NCBI RefSeq assembly: GCF_000426065.1
Contig: NZ_AUEQ01000015.1
Location: 156,569-220,568, forward strand
Source of the DNA: Mycobacterium sp. URHD0025
GTDB taxonomy: Bacteria; Actinomycetota; Actinomycetes; Mycobacteriales; Mycobacteriaceae
Direction of reading: 5' to 3'
Length of the DNA stretch: 64,000 bases
Positions within the stretch are counted from its first letter, which is position 1; each line of letters begins with the position of its first letter. This document shows, in pieces, positions 25,218-33,272 of the stretch. The position numbers were made by a program, and so were the translations under genes. The notes beneath the pieces were generated by a model, which did not search any database, was not told where the DNA came from, and worked only from the letters and a program-made list of their open reading frames with translations.

Positions 25218-26390
25218 ATGACTGAGGCTCAAGCGGCGCCAGAACTGCCGCATGTCCGCTACGGCGACCTGCCCATGATGAGCGACCGCGGCGCAGGCTG
25301 GGCGAAGCTGCGCGACCTCGGGCCCGTGGTGTACGGCGAGGGCTGGTACTACCTCACTCGCCGGGAGGACGTACTTTCAGCACTGCGGAGTCCCGACGTC
25401 TTCTCGTCCAAGCGAACCTTCGACGAGATGGTCAGCCCGGTACCGCTCGTCCCGCTCGCATTTGACCCCCCGGAACACACGCGATTTCGACGTATCCTTC
25501 AGCCGTTCTTCAGCCCCCAGACCCTGGCAAGCGTCCTGCCAACCTTGCAGGCCCAGGCGATCGGCATCATCGAACCTCTTGCCGCCCGCGAAAAGTGCGA
25601 GGTCATGGCAGATCTGGCCACGCCGTATCCATCGCAGGTGTTTCTCACGTTGTTCGGCCTGCCCCTCCACGACCGGGAAAGGCTCATCGGATGGAAGGAC
25701 TCCATCATTGCGTTCAGCCTGGCGACCGACCCCGACAGTATCGACCTCACCCCGGCGCTGGAGCTGTACACATACCTCACCGAAGCCGTCGCACAACAAC
25801 GTGATCAGCCGTGCGATGGGATCCTGTCGCTGCTACTGCACGGTGACGATTCGCTCACGGACAACGAGGCGATCGGGCTGTCGCTGGTCTTCGTGCTCGC
25901 CGGCCTGGACACCGTCACCGCCACAATAGGTGCCACCATGCTGGAACTGGCGCGCCGACCCGTGCTGCGCGCGGCACTCATCGAGGATCCCAGCCGAGTC
26001 GCGGCATTCGTCGAAGAGATGTTCCGGCTGGAGCCGGCGGCTCCTATCGTCGGACGCATCACTACCCAGGCGGTGACCATTGCCGGCGTCATTTTGCCCG
26101 CCGGATCTGAAGTCCGGCTCTGCCTCGGCGCAATCAACCGCGATGGTAGCGACGCACAATCGGTCGACGACTTGGTGCTCGACGGCAAGTTGCACAAACA
26201 CTGGGGTTTCGGTGGCGGCCCGCACCGTTGCCTCGGAGCGCACCTGGCGCGGATGGAGCTCAAGCTGATGGTCAACGAATGGCTTTCCCGCATACCGGAA
26301 TTCGAGTTGATAGCAGGGTATGTCCCCGACATCACGTGGCCGTCGGCGACGTGCAGCCTGCCCGAACTGCCGATCCGGATCCTCTCGTGA
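25218..26390 (+). CDS. Cytochrome P450 (second of three)
   Basis: A 390-residue P450 with the I-helix 'LAGLDTVTA' (about 227-235), an 'EEMFR' ExxR motif (Glu267/Arg270) and the heme loop 'FGGGPHRCLGAHLAR' (Cys338). The acid-alcohol pair of the I-helix is present (Asp231, Thr232). It differs clearly from the P450s at 21471 and 26387, so the three are not recent duplicates. Its stop overlaps the GTG of the next P450. The likely role is regioselective hydroxylation in the pathway; substrate unknown. Confidence 0.92.
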   Translation: MTEAQAAPELPHVRYGDLPMMSDRGAGWAKLRDLGPVVYGEGWYYLTRREDVLSALRSPDVFSSKRTFDEMVSPVPLVPLAFDPPEHTRFRRILQPFFSPQTLASVLPTLQAQAIGIIEPLAAREKCEVMADLATPYPSQVFLTLFGLPLHDRERLIGWKDSIIAFSLATDPDSIDLTPALELYTYLTEAVAQQRDQPCDGILSLLLHGDDSLTDNEAIGLSLVFVLAGLDTVTATIGATMLELARRPVLRAALIEDPSRVAAFVEEMFRLEPAAPIVGRITTQAVTIAGVILPAGSEVRLCLGAINRDGSDAQSVDDLVLDGKLHKHWGFGGGPHRCLGAHLARMELKLMVNEWLSRIPEFELIAGYVPDITWPSATCSLPELPIRILS

Positions 26391-27616
26391 CCGCCGCTAC
26401 TGCCAAACCCAGTGTGTTCGATGCGGATCTGCCGACCCTCGACTACTCCGTCACCGACACCCCGCAGCAGATCTATCCGCAGTTCCGGGCGGCTCAGGAC
26501 GTCGCGCCGATCGCACTCGGTCCGATCGGGCCCGAAGTGCTGTCCTACGAGATGGCCCGCGCCGTACTACGCGATCCGCGGTTCAGGATCCCTCAGGGCA
26601 TTCACCTGTCCGCCCACGGCATCACGTCGGGTCCGTTGTGGAACAGGGTGACCCGCAGCATCCTGAACATGGAAGGTGAGGAACACCGCCGGTTGCGCAG
26701 CCTGGTCGCCCGGGCTTTCACGCCACGTGCCACCGCGCGCATGCACGACGCGATCCACAGTGTCGTCAACGAACTGCTCGACAGTATTCAAGACGCCGGC
26801 CGGTGCGAGTTCGTGGCAGACGTCGCGCGGCCGTATCCGATTCCGATCATTTGCGCCCTTTTCGGCGCACCGCGCGAGGACTGGCAGCAGTTCTCCCGCT
26901 GGGCCGAGGACATCTTCAAAATCGTCAGCTTCGACTGCGACCTCGCCCAGGAGGAGCCGGTCGTACTGGAGGCGTGGGGCGAGTTCGACGACTACATCGA
27001 TGACATGATCGCCAGCCGGCGCCGGCACCTGACCGACGATCTGTTATCCGACCTGATCCGGATCGAAGACGGCGGCGATCGGCTGGACGCCGCCGAGCTA
27101 CGGATGCTGGCGTTCTCCATCCTGGTCGCCGGAACCGACACCACCCGCAGCCAGCTGGCGGCCTCGATGCAGGTGCTCTGCGACCACCCCGACCAATGGG
27201 CCCTATTGCGGGAGCAGCCCGAGCTGACCATGCGCACCGTCGAAGAGACCATGCGCCATTCACCGTCGATGTGCAGCACCGTGCGCAGCGTCGCCGATGA
27301 CGCCGCGATTGGCGAGTACACGTTTCCCGCAGGGACATTCATCATCGTGAACACCTACGCGGCCAACCGGGATCAGTCCGTCTACGACGACCCGACCCGC
27401 TTCGACATCACCCGCGAGGACCCGCCGCCGATCCTGACCTTCGGCGGGGGCGTGCACTACTGCCTGGGCGCCAACCTGGCGCGGCTCGAGCTCGCGGAGG
27501 CACTCACAATCCTGTCTCGACGGCTCGGAAACCCCCGGGTGGCCGGGCCGGTGCCCTGGAAGCCACTTCTGGGCCTCAGCGGCCCCACCAGCCTGCCGCT
27601 GGAGTTCGACCGATGA
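26387..27616 (+). CDS. Cytochrome P450 (third of three)
   Basis: A 409-residue P450 with I-helix 'VAGTDTTRSQ' (about 247-256), 'VEETMR' (Glu287/Arg290) and heme loop 'FGGGVHYCLGANLAR' (Cys359). The GTG at 26387 overlaps the preceding stop; an upstream in-frame extension lies inside the previous gene and is rejected. The ERG2/sigma-1-like gene begins in an ATGA overlap at its end, so the two products are made in parallel and probably act in consecutive steps. Confidence 0.92.
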   Translation: MTAATAKPSVFDADLPTLDYSVTDTPQQIYPQFRAAQDVAPIALGPIGPEVLSYEMARAVLRDPRFRIPQGIHLSAHGITSGPLWNRVTRSILNMEGEEHRRLRSLVARAFTPRATARMHDAIHSVVNELLDSIQDAGRCEFVADVARPYPIPIICALFGAPREDWQQFSRWAEDIFKIVSFDCDLAQEEPVVLEAWGEFDDYIDDMIASRRRHLTDDLLSDLIRIEDGGDRLDAAELRMLAFSILVAGTDTTRSQLAASMQVLCDHPDQWALLREQPELTMRTVEETMRHSPSMCSTVRSVADDAAIGEYTFPAGTFIIVNTYAANRDQSVYDDPTRFDITREDPPPILTFGGGVHYCLGANLARLELAEALTILSRRLGNPRVAGPVPWKPLLGLSGPTSLPLEFDR

Positions 27617-28182
27617 CATACAAGATCGATCCGGACGTGCTGCACACCGTGGCCAAGCAGGTCGTCGGCCTACCATTGGACGACGGCAAGCTTTTGACGC
27701 GGGCCATCGACCTGCTGGCCGACCAGTATCCCGATCTGATCGGCAGAGACCCGGGACGCTGGGTGGGCAGCAAAGCCGGAGGAATCCTGGGTAAGGCGCG
27801 GTTCCTCTACTTCAGTCCACGCGAGTACGTCGTACTGTTCGGATCTCCCACTGGGACGCAAGGCTTTTCAGGTCGTTACAAGCACGTCGACATCCACAAG
27901 TTCCTGCTCGCCGGGCAGATCGACTCCTACGATTTGGAGTCCGACGACATCGCTCCGTTGCCGACGCTGCTGCCCGGAGAACGCACGTGTCTGGGCCGCG
28001 GGCGTGCCCGCGGCCTGACCATCCACCCGGGTTCCTGGCACCTTGAATACGGCCGCGGCGCCGTCGTGACAACACTGCCCTTCGCCATGGTTGACACGCT
28101 ATTGGTATCGCTGGAACTCGAGTCCGTGAAGCGCTCGACAGCCGAGTTCACCAGGCTGGTCAGCCGACGATTTCGTCGTTGA
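27613..28182 (+). CDS. ERG2 sterol isomerase / sigma-1 receptor family protein
   Basis: This 189-residue protein matches the eukaryotic ERG2/sigma-1 receptor family along most of its length. 'REYVVLFGSPTGTQGFSGRY' parallels the sigma-1 '[20 protein letters not shown]' block, 'TLLPGERTCLGRG' parallels 'VFYPGETVVHGPG', and 'SWHLEYGRGAVVTTLPFAMVDT' parallels '[22 protein letters not shown]'. The conserved glutamate of the ligand site (human Glu172) is Glu145 here and the later Asp is Asp161. The other acidic site (human Asp126) has no exact counterpart; Asp93 is nearby. The N-terminal membrane helix of sigma-1/ERG2 is absent. ERG2 moves a sterol double bond (C8 to C7); the bacterial reaction is unknown. 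It ends the operon. Confidence 0.85.
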   Translation: MTYKIDPDVLHTVAKQVVGLPLDDGKLLTRAIDLLADQYPDLIGRDPGRWVGSKAGGILGKARFLYFSPREYVVLFGSPTGTQGFSGRYKHVDIHKFLLAGQIDSYDLESDDIAPLPTLLPGERTCLGRGRARGLTIHPGSWHLEYGRGAVVTTLPFAMVDTLLVSLELESVKRSTAEFTRLVSRRFRR

Positions 28183-28244
28183 CGCGAGCAGACACAAACC
28201 TGCCTGTTTTCCCTTGAGAAAGGGCAGGTTTGTGTCTGTTCGCG
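28183..28244. terminator. Bidirectional terminator hairpin (22-bp stem)
   Basis: CGCGAG plus CAGACACAAACCTGCC (to 28204) pairs with GGCAGGTTTGTGTCTG (28223-28238) plus TTCGCG, perfect except for one wobble pair. The loop contains TTTTCCCTT. It lies exactly between the convergent ERG2-like and SRPBCC genes. The outer-arm word GAGCAGACACAAA recurs at 63645. Confidence 0.8.
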
Positions 28245-28251
28245 AGAGAAA

Positions 28252-28701
28252 CTACGACGACGCGTAGAGCGCCTTGAACTTGTTGAGCGACTGCTGGATA
28301 TCGCCCTTGAGCGCAGCGGCGACCACCATGCCGATCGGCCCGAACAGGGCCGGCCCACCGAGGTGGACGTCGAAGGACACTTTCGCGCCCTCCCCGCCGT
28401 CCACCGAAGCCGGCGTGATCTTTCCGATCAGCTTGACCTTTACCCCACCACGACCATCGCCGTTGAGGGTCAGCGAATGCGGCGGCTTGTAGTTCACCAG
28501 CGTCCACTTCACGCGGTTCAGCATGCCCTTGACTTCGACGATCGAGTCGATGACCGTGCCCTTTTCCAGAGTCTCGGGCAACTGCGACCGCCAGGCGCGG
28601 TGGATGCTCAGCCACTCGTCGTAGCGGGACAGATCAGAGGCGTACTCCCACGCCTTCTCCGGCGGCAACGGAACATCGACGGAGACAGACAATTTAGCCA
28701 T
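28252..28701 (-). CDS. SRPBCC-fold protein, homologue of M. tuberculosis Rv0910 (toxin-like)
   Basis: A 149-residue helix-grip protein with the START/SRPBCC pattern: 'SVSVDVPLPPEKAWEYASDLSRYDEWLSIHRAWRSQLP' at the start and 'VSFDVHLGGPALFGPIGMVVAAALKGDIQQSLNKFKALYAS' at the end. It matches the M. tuberculosis Rv0910 type, annotated as toxin of a type II toxin-antitoxin pair with Rv0909. The adjacent small gene upstream is the Rv0909 homologue, two bases away, so the pair is conserved. Whether it is truly toxic cannot be told from sequence; the fold usually binds hydrophobic ligands. Confidence 0.85.
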   Translation of the reverse strand: MAKLSVSVDVPLPPEKAWEYASDLSRYDEWLSIHRAWRSQLPETLEKGTVIDSIVEVKGMLNRVKWTLVNYKPPHSLTLNGDGRGGVKVKLIGKITPASVDGGEGAKVSFDVHLGGPALFGPIGMVVAAALKGDIQQSLNKFKALYASS

Positions 28702-28703
28702 GG

Positions 28704-28883
28704 TTACTGCTGCGGTTCGTCCTTGTTGATTGCGTTCTTGGCGGCTTCCTGCGCCTTGTCGACATGCTGGCTGTACTTGCCCTGCGTCTTGTCGTCGACG
28801 ATGTCGCCGGCCTTGTCGATGGCCTGCTCGACCTTGTCAGCGTTCTGCGACAACAGTTGCTTCGCCTTGTCCAGGAATCCCAT
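28704..28883 (-). CDS. Rv0909-like antitoxin-family protein (59 residues)
   Basis: A small, highly charged helical protein beginning MGFLDKAKQLLSQNADKVEQ and continuing with 'DDKTQGKYSQHVDKAQEAAKN', the pattern of the MT0933/Rv0909 antitoxin-like family. It is the first gene of a two-gene unit with the Rv0910-like protein, as in M. tuberculosis, and lies next to ctpE in the same relative order. It is probably cytoplasmic and cotranscribed. The antitoxin role is inherited from annotation of the family rather than evident here. Confidence 0.85.
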   Translation of the reverse strand: MGFLDKAKQLLSQNADKVEQAIDKAGDIVDDKTQGKYSQHVDKAQEAAKNAINKDEPQQ

Positions 28884-28952
28884 GAGCCCACCCTATCGTT
28901 TCGACATCTTCTCGGTATTCAACCGAACCTCGCACATTCTCCCCGCTGCCAG

Positions 28953-31337
28953 CTATCTCCACAACCGCCGCTTCTCCCCCAGCACCCGGCCCTGGACCCA
29001 CCACAGCGCTTCGATCAGCGAGGCCCCGACCAGGCCGATACCCAGCGCGATCGCGGTGACCTTGAGGTTCGACGGATCCAGCATGAACAGTCGTTGAGCC
29101 AACGGCAAACAAAAGATCAGCACATACGCCAGTCCCGACGTCGCGACCAGCGCCACCCGCCACCACTCGTACGGCCGGGCCACCACCGACAGCACCCACA
29201 GCGACGACACCAGCAGCGTGATCAGCGCCGCGGTCGAGGCCTGCGTCTGTTCCACCGGACTGGCCGCACGGCCCTGATAGGCCACCAGGTAGGAGACGAA
29301 CGTGGCGGTGCCGACCACCAGGCCCGAGGGCAGCGCCGCCGTCATCACCCGGCGCACGAAGCCGGAGTGGGCTCGTTCGGTGTTCGGCGCCAGCGACAGG
29401 ATGAACGCCGGGATGCCGATGGTGAACCACGCCGCGATGGTGACGTGGATGGGTTGGAACGGGAACAACAGCGGATCGGTGCCGAACCACTTGGACGACA
29501 ATCCGGCGAACCCCACCAAGATCGCCAGCAGCACCGAGTACACGGTCTTGGTGAGAAACAGGTTCGAGACCCGTTCGATGTTGCCGATCACCCGCCGGCC
29601 CTCGCCGACCACATAGGGCAGCGTGGCGAACTTGTTGTCCAGCAACACGATCTGCGCCACCGCACGCGAAGCCGAGCTGCCCGAACCCATCGCGACGCCG
29701 ATATCGGCATCCTTGAGGGCCAGCACGTCGTTGACACCGTCCCCGGTCATGGCAACGGTGTGGCCGCGCGACTGCAAGGCATGCACCATGGCTCGCTTCT
29801 GATCCGGGCGCACCCGGCCGAACGTCGTGTACTGATCAAGGGTCTCGGCCAGCTCATCCGGTTCGTGGGGCAACTGCCTGGCGTCCATCGTCTCGCCGTG
29901 CAGGCCCAGCTTGCCCGCTACCGCACCCACCGACACCGCGTTGTCTCCGGAGATGACCTTGACCGAAACATGCTGGGAGGCAAAATAGTCGAGAGTTTCA
30001 CCGGCGTCGGAGCGGATCCGCTGCTCCAGCACCACCAGCGCGACCGGCGTGACGGTGCCGGGGGCCTGCGGCGCGTCGACCGACAGATCGGAAGACCCCA
30101 CGAGCAGCACCCGCAGGCCCTTGGCGCCGATCTGCTCGGCCTGCTCGGCCACCGGCGAGGCGGAGTCCAACAACACGTCCGGAGCGCCGATCACCCAGTT
30201 GCCGTGATCGCCGTAGGACGCACCACTCCATTTGGTGGCCGACTTGAACGGGGCCGTCGCGGTGGCCGTCCAGCCCGGCGGCGTCGCGTACGCCTCGGCG
30301 ATGGCCAACATGCTGGCGTTGGGCCGGGCATCGTCGGCGGCGAGCTGGGCCAGTACCGCGGCCACAGTATCGTCCCCGCCCTGCCCGCAGCGCTTGAGAT
30401 CGCTTACCCGCATACCGTTTTCGGTCAGCGTGCCGGTCTTGTCCGCGCACACCACGTCAACCCGGGCCAGGCCCTCGATCGCGGGAAGCTCATTGACCAG
30501 GCACTGGCGCCGGCCCAACCGCACCACGCCCACCGCGAACGCGATCGACGTCATCAGTACCAGGCCTTCGGGCACCATCGGCACCAGCGCACCCACCATC
30601 CGCAACACCGCGTCCTGCCAGTCGGCCTGAGTGGTGAACAACTGGGTGTAGATAGTGAGCAGGCCGGCGGGCACCAGCAAGTAGGTGATGAACTGCAGAA
30701 TCTTGTTGATGCCGTTGCGGAGTTCGGACTTCACCAGAGTGAACTTGGAGGCCTCTGCGGCCAGCTTGGCGGCGTACGCCTCATGTCCCACCTTGGTGGC
30801 GCGATAGGCGCCGGAGCCGGCCACCACGAAACTGCCCGACATCACCGTGGCGCCCACATCCTTGGCGATCGGATCAGCCTCACCGGTCAGCAGTGACTCA
30901 TCGACCTCAAGATTGGATTCCTCGACGACCTCGCCGTCCACCACGATCTGATCGCCGGGACCGAGTTCGATGATGTCGTCGAGCACCACCTCGCTGGGCA
31001 GCACATCGCGACTTCCCGATGCCCGACGCACCGTGGGCCGGGCCTGCCCGACGATGGCCAGCTTGTCCAGCGTCTGCTTGGCGCGGATCTCCTGGATGAT
31101 GCCGATCGCGCTGTTGGCGATGATCAGCAGGCCGAACGCACCGTTGATCACCGATCCGGTGGACATCACGATGAGGAACAGGACACCCAGAATCGCGTTG
31201 ATGCGGGTGAAAACGTTGCCGCGCACGATCTCCGAAACGCTGCGGGCCGCCCGCGTCGGGACATCGTTGCTCTTACCCTCGGAAACCCGCTGAGCCACCT
31301 CGGCTTCGGTGAGACCAGAGACATTGATCGTCGTCAT
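28953..31337 (-). CDS. ctpE: P-type cation ATPase CtpE
   Basis: A 794-residue P-type ATPase of the CtpE type, linked in mycobacteria to calcium uptake across the cell membrane. It shows the actuator motif 'LLTGEADPIAKD' (about 149-160; Ala replaces the usual Ser of TGES), the transmembrane 'VPEGL' near 255, the phosphorylation site 'CADKTGTLTENG' with Asp299, and 'MTGDGVNDVLALKDADIGVAMGSG' in the hinge. Around ten membrane helices are expected. No N-terminal heavy-metal domain is present. Position between the Rv0909 and Rv0906 homologues matches Rv0908. Confidence 0.93.
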   Translation of the reverse strand: MTTINVSGLTEAEVAQRVSEGKSNDVPTRAARSVSEIVRGNVFTRINAILGVLFLIVMSTGSVINGAFGLLIIANSAIGIIQEIRAKQTLDKLAIVGQARPTVRRASGSRDVLPSEVVLDDIIELGPGDQIVVDGEVVEESNLEVDESLLTGEADPIAKDVGATVMSGSFVVAGSGAYRATKVGHEAYAAKLAAEASKFTLVKSELRNGINKILQFITYLLVPAGLLTIYTQLFTTQADWQDAVLRMVGALVPMVPEGLVLMTSIAFAVGVVRLGRRQCLVNELPAIEGLARVDVVCADKTGTLTENGMRVSDLKRCGQGGDDTVAAVLAQLAADDARPNASMLAIAEAYATPPGWTATATAPFKSATKWSGASYGDHGNWVIGAPDVLLDSASPVAEQAEQIGAKGLRVLLVGSSDLSVDAPQAPGTVTPVALVVLEQRIRSDAGETLDYFASQHVSVKVISGDNAVSVGAVAGKLGLHGETMDARQLPHEPDELAETLDQYTTFGRVRPDQKRAMVHALQSRGHTVAMTGDGVNDVLALKDADIGVAMGSGSSASRAVAQIVLLDNKFATLPYVVGEGRRVIGNIERVSNLFLTKTVYSVLLAILVGFAGLSSKWFGTDPLLFPFQPIHVTIAAWFTIGIPAFILSLAPNTERAHSGFVRRVMTAALPSGLVVGTATFVSYLVAYQGRAASPVEQTQASTAALITLLVSSLWVLSVVARPYEWWRVALVATSGLAYVLIFCLPLAQRLFMLDPSNLKVTAIALGIGLVGASLIEALWWVQGRVLGEKRRLWR

Positions 31338-31402
31338 GCGCGCGAAGTCCTCGTCCCGTCGGAATCGTGATGATCAGACGTCAGTTTGCCATCCGAGGGC
31401 CC

Positions 31403-32509
31403 TCAGAACTCCCACCACGGATCGAGCGCCGCGGAATCGGCATCAACCCGTTGCCCGGGACGCGGCACCGCGATCTGCACACCGGCCGGGTCCGCCGCCG
31501 ACAGCAACCGCCGCACCGGCTCGGCCCACGGGTGCGGGGCCAACCGGAACGTCGCCCAGTGGACCGGCACCAGCAAGCCCGAATCGGTGACGTCCAGATG
31601 TGCGCGCACCGCCTCCTCGGGGTTCATGTGGATGTCGGGCCAACTCGGGTGATACGCCCCGACCGGCAGCAGCGTCAGATCGAAAGGCCCGTGTTCCGAA
31701 CCGATTTCGGAAAAGCTCTTGGTGTAACCGGTATCCCCGCCGAAGAACGCCCGGTGCTGCGGCCCGATCACGGCCCACGACGCCCACAGCGTGGTGTTGC
31801 GCTTGAACAGCCGCCCCGAGAAATGCCTGGCCGGCGTGCACACCAGGGTCAGCTCGCCGATCCGGTGGCCCTCGTTCCAGTCCAGCTCGACGATCCGGTC
31901 CTCGGGTATCCGCCACTTGCGCAGATGCGCGCCGATGCCCAACGGCACCACGAAGGGCGCCCGTTGCGTGCGGGCGAGCCCCAGCACGGTCTCGATGTCG
32001 AGGTGGTCGTAGTGATCGTGGCTGATCAGCACGGCGTCGACGGCAGGCAACGCCTCCAGCGGCAGCGGCGGTTCGTGCAGCCGCTCGGGACCCACCACCC
32101 GCGACGGCGAACACCGACGGCTCCAGACCGGATCGGTCAGCACGCGGAAACCGTCGATCTCGATCAGCGCGGTGGAATGCCCGTACCAGGACACCGCACA
32201 CGCCGCGGCGTCCCCGTCGACCGGTTCGGCCAGCGGGATCGGCCCGCCCGGCCTGCTGGCCGAGCGCGAGCTCAACATCTCCGAGATCAGCATGCGCCAC
32301 TCTTCGCGGCTCATGCTGACGCCGGGCGAGGCCGGCTCGATGTTGACGAACACACCGTCGGCGTACTGCGTGGACCGCTGCGCCGCCGGCCGGATATCGC
32401 GAGGCAGGGCTCCCACGGAGGCGTAGGAGCCGTTCAGCGCACGCACCAACCACCCGCCGGCCAGCAGTGAAGCCGCCCTGGTGCCCAACCGCAGTGCAGT
32501 GCGCAGCAT
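31403..32509 (-). CDS. Metallo-beta-lactamase-fold hydrolase, Rv0906-like (NAPE-PLD/UlaG type)
   Basis: A 368-residue metal-dependent hydrolase. The zinc-binding motif 'LISHDHYDHLD' (HxHxDH) is present, with further ligands in 'TPARHFSGR', 'FFGGDTGY' and 'PVHWATF'. An Ala/Leu-rich N-terminus ('LRLGTRAASLLAGGWLVRAL') may be a signal or anchor. The layout resembles the NAPE-phospholipase D-like branch, which cleaves phosphodiester or lactone bonds in lipids. The ATG at 32509 is chosen because the upstream extension falls into echA6. Gene order agrees with Rv0906. Confidence 0.85.
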   Translation of the reverse strand: MLRTALRLGTRAASLLAGGWLVRALNGSYASVGALPRDIRPAAQRSTQYADGVFVNIEPASPGVSMSREEWRMLISEMLSSRSASRPGGPIPLAEPVDGDAAACAVSWYGHSTALIEIDGFRVLTDPVWSRRCSPSRVVGPERLHEPPLPLEALPAVDAVLISHDHYDHLDIETVLGLARTQRAPFVVPLGIGAHLRKWRIPEDRIVELDWNEGHRIGELTLVCTPARHFSGRLFKRNTTLWASWAVIGPQHRAFFGGDTGYTKSFSEIGSEHGPFDLTLLPVGAYHPSWPDIHMNPEEAVRAHLDVTDSGLLVPVHWATFRLAPHPWAEPVRRLLSAADPAGVQIAVPRPGQRVDADSAALDPWWEF

Positions 32510-32510
32510 G

Positions 32511-33245
32511 TCAGGCCCCGATGAAGTTGGGCGGCCGCTTCTCGATCCGCGCCACCTGCGCCTCGATGACGTCCTTGGACGCCCACGCCTTGTCGAACAG
32601 CTCCTTGTGGGCCGGCCAGGACTCCTCGTAGGCACCGTCGTCGTTGAGTACGCGCTTGGCGTGCTGCAGCGCCAGCGGAGCGAATCCGGCCAGCTCGGCC
32701 GCCCACTTCTGGGCGTCGGCCAGGGTGCCGATGCGGTTGGCCATCCCGGTCTGCAGCGCGGTTTCGGCGGACAGCCTCTCGGCACCGAGCAGCATGCCGC
32801 GCGCCCGGCCGTAGCCGACCAGCGACGTCAGCCGGCGGATGCTCCAGTTGTCCAAGGCCAAGCCGTATTTCGCGACCGGGAACTGGAAATAGGCGTTCGG
32901 GGCGACGACCCGCAGATCGCAGATCATGGACAGGATCACGCCGGCACCGATCGCCGGACCGTTGATCGCTCCGATGACCGGAACCGGAGTCGCATCGATC
33001 GCCAGGTTCAGCGCCAGGGCCTTGTCGGGAAGCTTCTCGGCCATGCCGGCGGCATCGGTGAGGTCAGCTCCGGAACTGAACACCGGACCAGCGCCGGTCA
33101 GCACGATGGCCCGGACATCCTCGGTCGCGGCACTCTCCACCGCTTCCCGCAAGCTGTCGACAAGCTCGCAGTTCAGCGCGTTGCGCCGCTCTTCGCGTTG
33201 CAATTCCAGGGTCAGGACATTGCCGTCTCTGGTGACACCAATCAT
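32511..33245 (-). CDS. echA6: Enoyl-CoA hydratase-fold protein EchA6
   Basis: A 244-residue crotonase-fold protein with the oxyanion-hole blocks 'FSSGADLTDAA' and 'AINGPAIGAGVILSMICDLRV'. The two glutamates that catalyse hydration are not there: the usual 'GGGCEL' is 'GAGVIL' and the usual 'PE' is 'FPVAKYGLALD'. This agrees with mycobacterial EchA6, a non-catalytic acyl-CoA binding protein thought to shuttle fatty acyl-CoA to mycolic acid synthesis. It is divergent from accD3, as in M. tuberculosis (Rv0905/Rv0904c). Confidence 0.92.
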   Translation of the reverse strand: MIGVTRDGNVLTLELQREERRNALNCELVDSLREAVESAATEDVRAIVLTGAGPVFSSGADLTDAAGMAEKLPDKALALNLAIDATPVPVIGAINGPAIGAGVILSMICDLRVVAPNAYFQFPVAKYGLALDNWSIRRLTSLVGYGRARGMLLGAERLSAETALQTGMANRIGTLADAQKWAAELAGFAPLALQHAKRVLNDDGAYEESWPAHKELFDKAWASKDVIEAQVARIEKRPPNFIGA

Positions 33246-33272
33246 GTGGTCAGCCTATATACGCTCAAAGCC

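Noticed and set aside
28764..30896. A 710-codon open frame antisense to ctpE
   Set aside because: Low-complexity Arg/Gln/His-rich translation typical of antisense frames in GC-rich DNA; ctpE on the other strand has all P-type ATPase motifs.
32511..33245. echA6 as an active enoyl-CoA hydratase
   Set aside because: Both catalytic glutamate positions are replaced, so only the binding fold is claimed.
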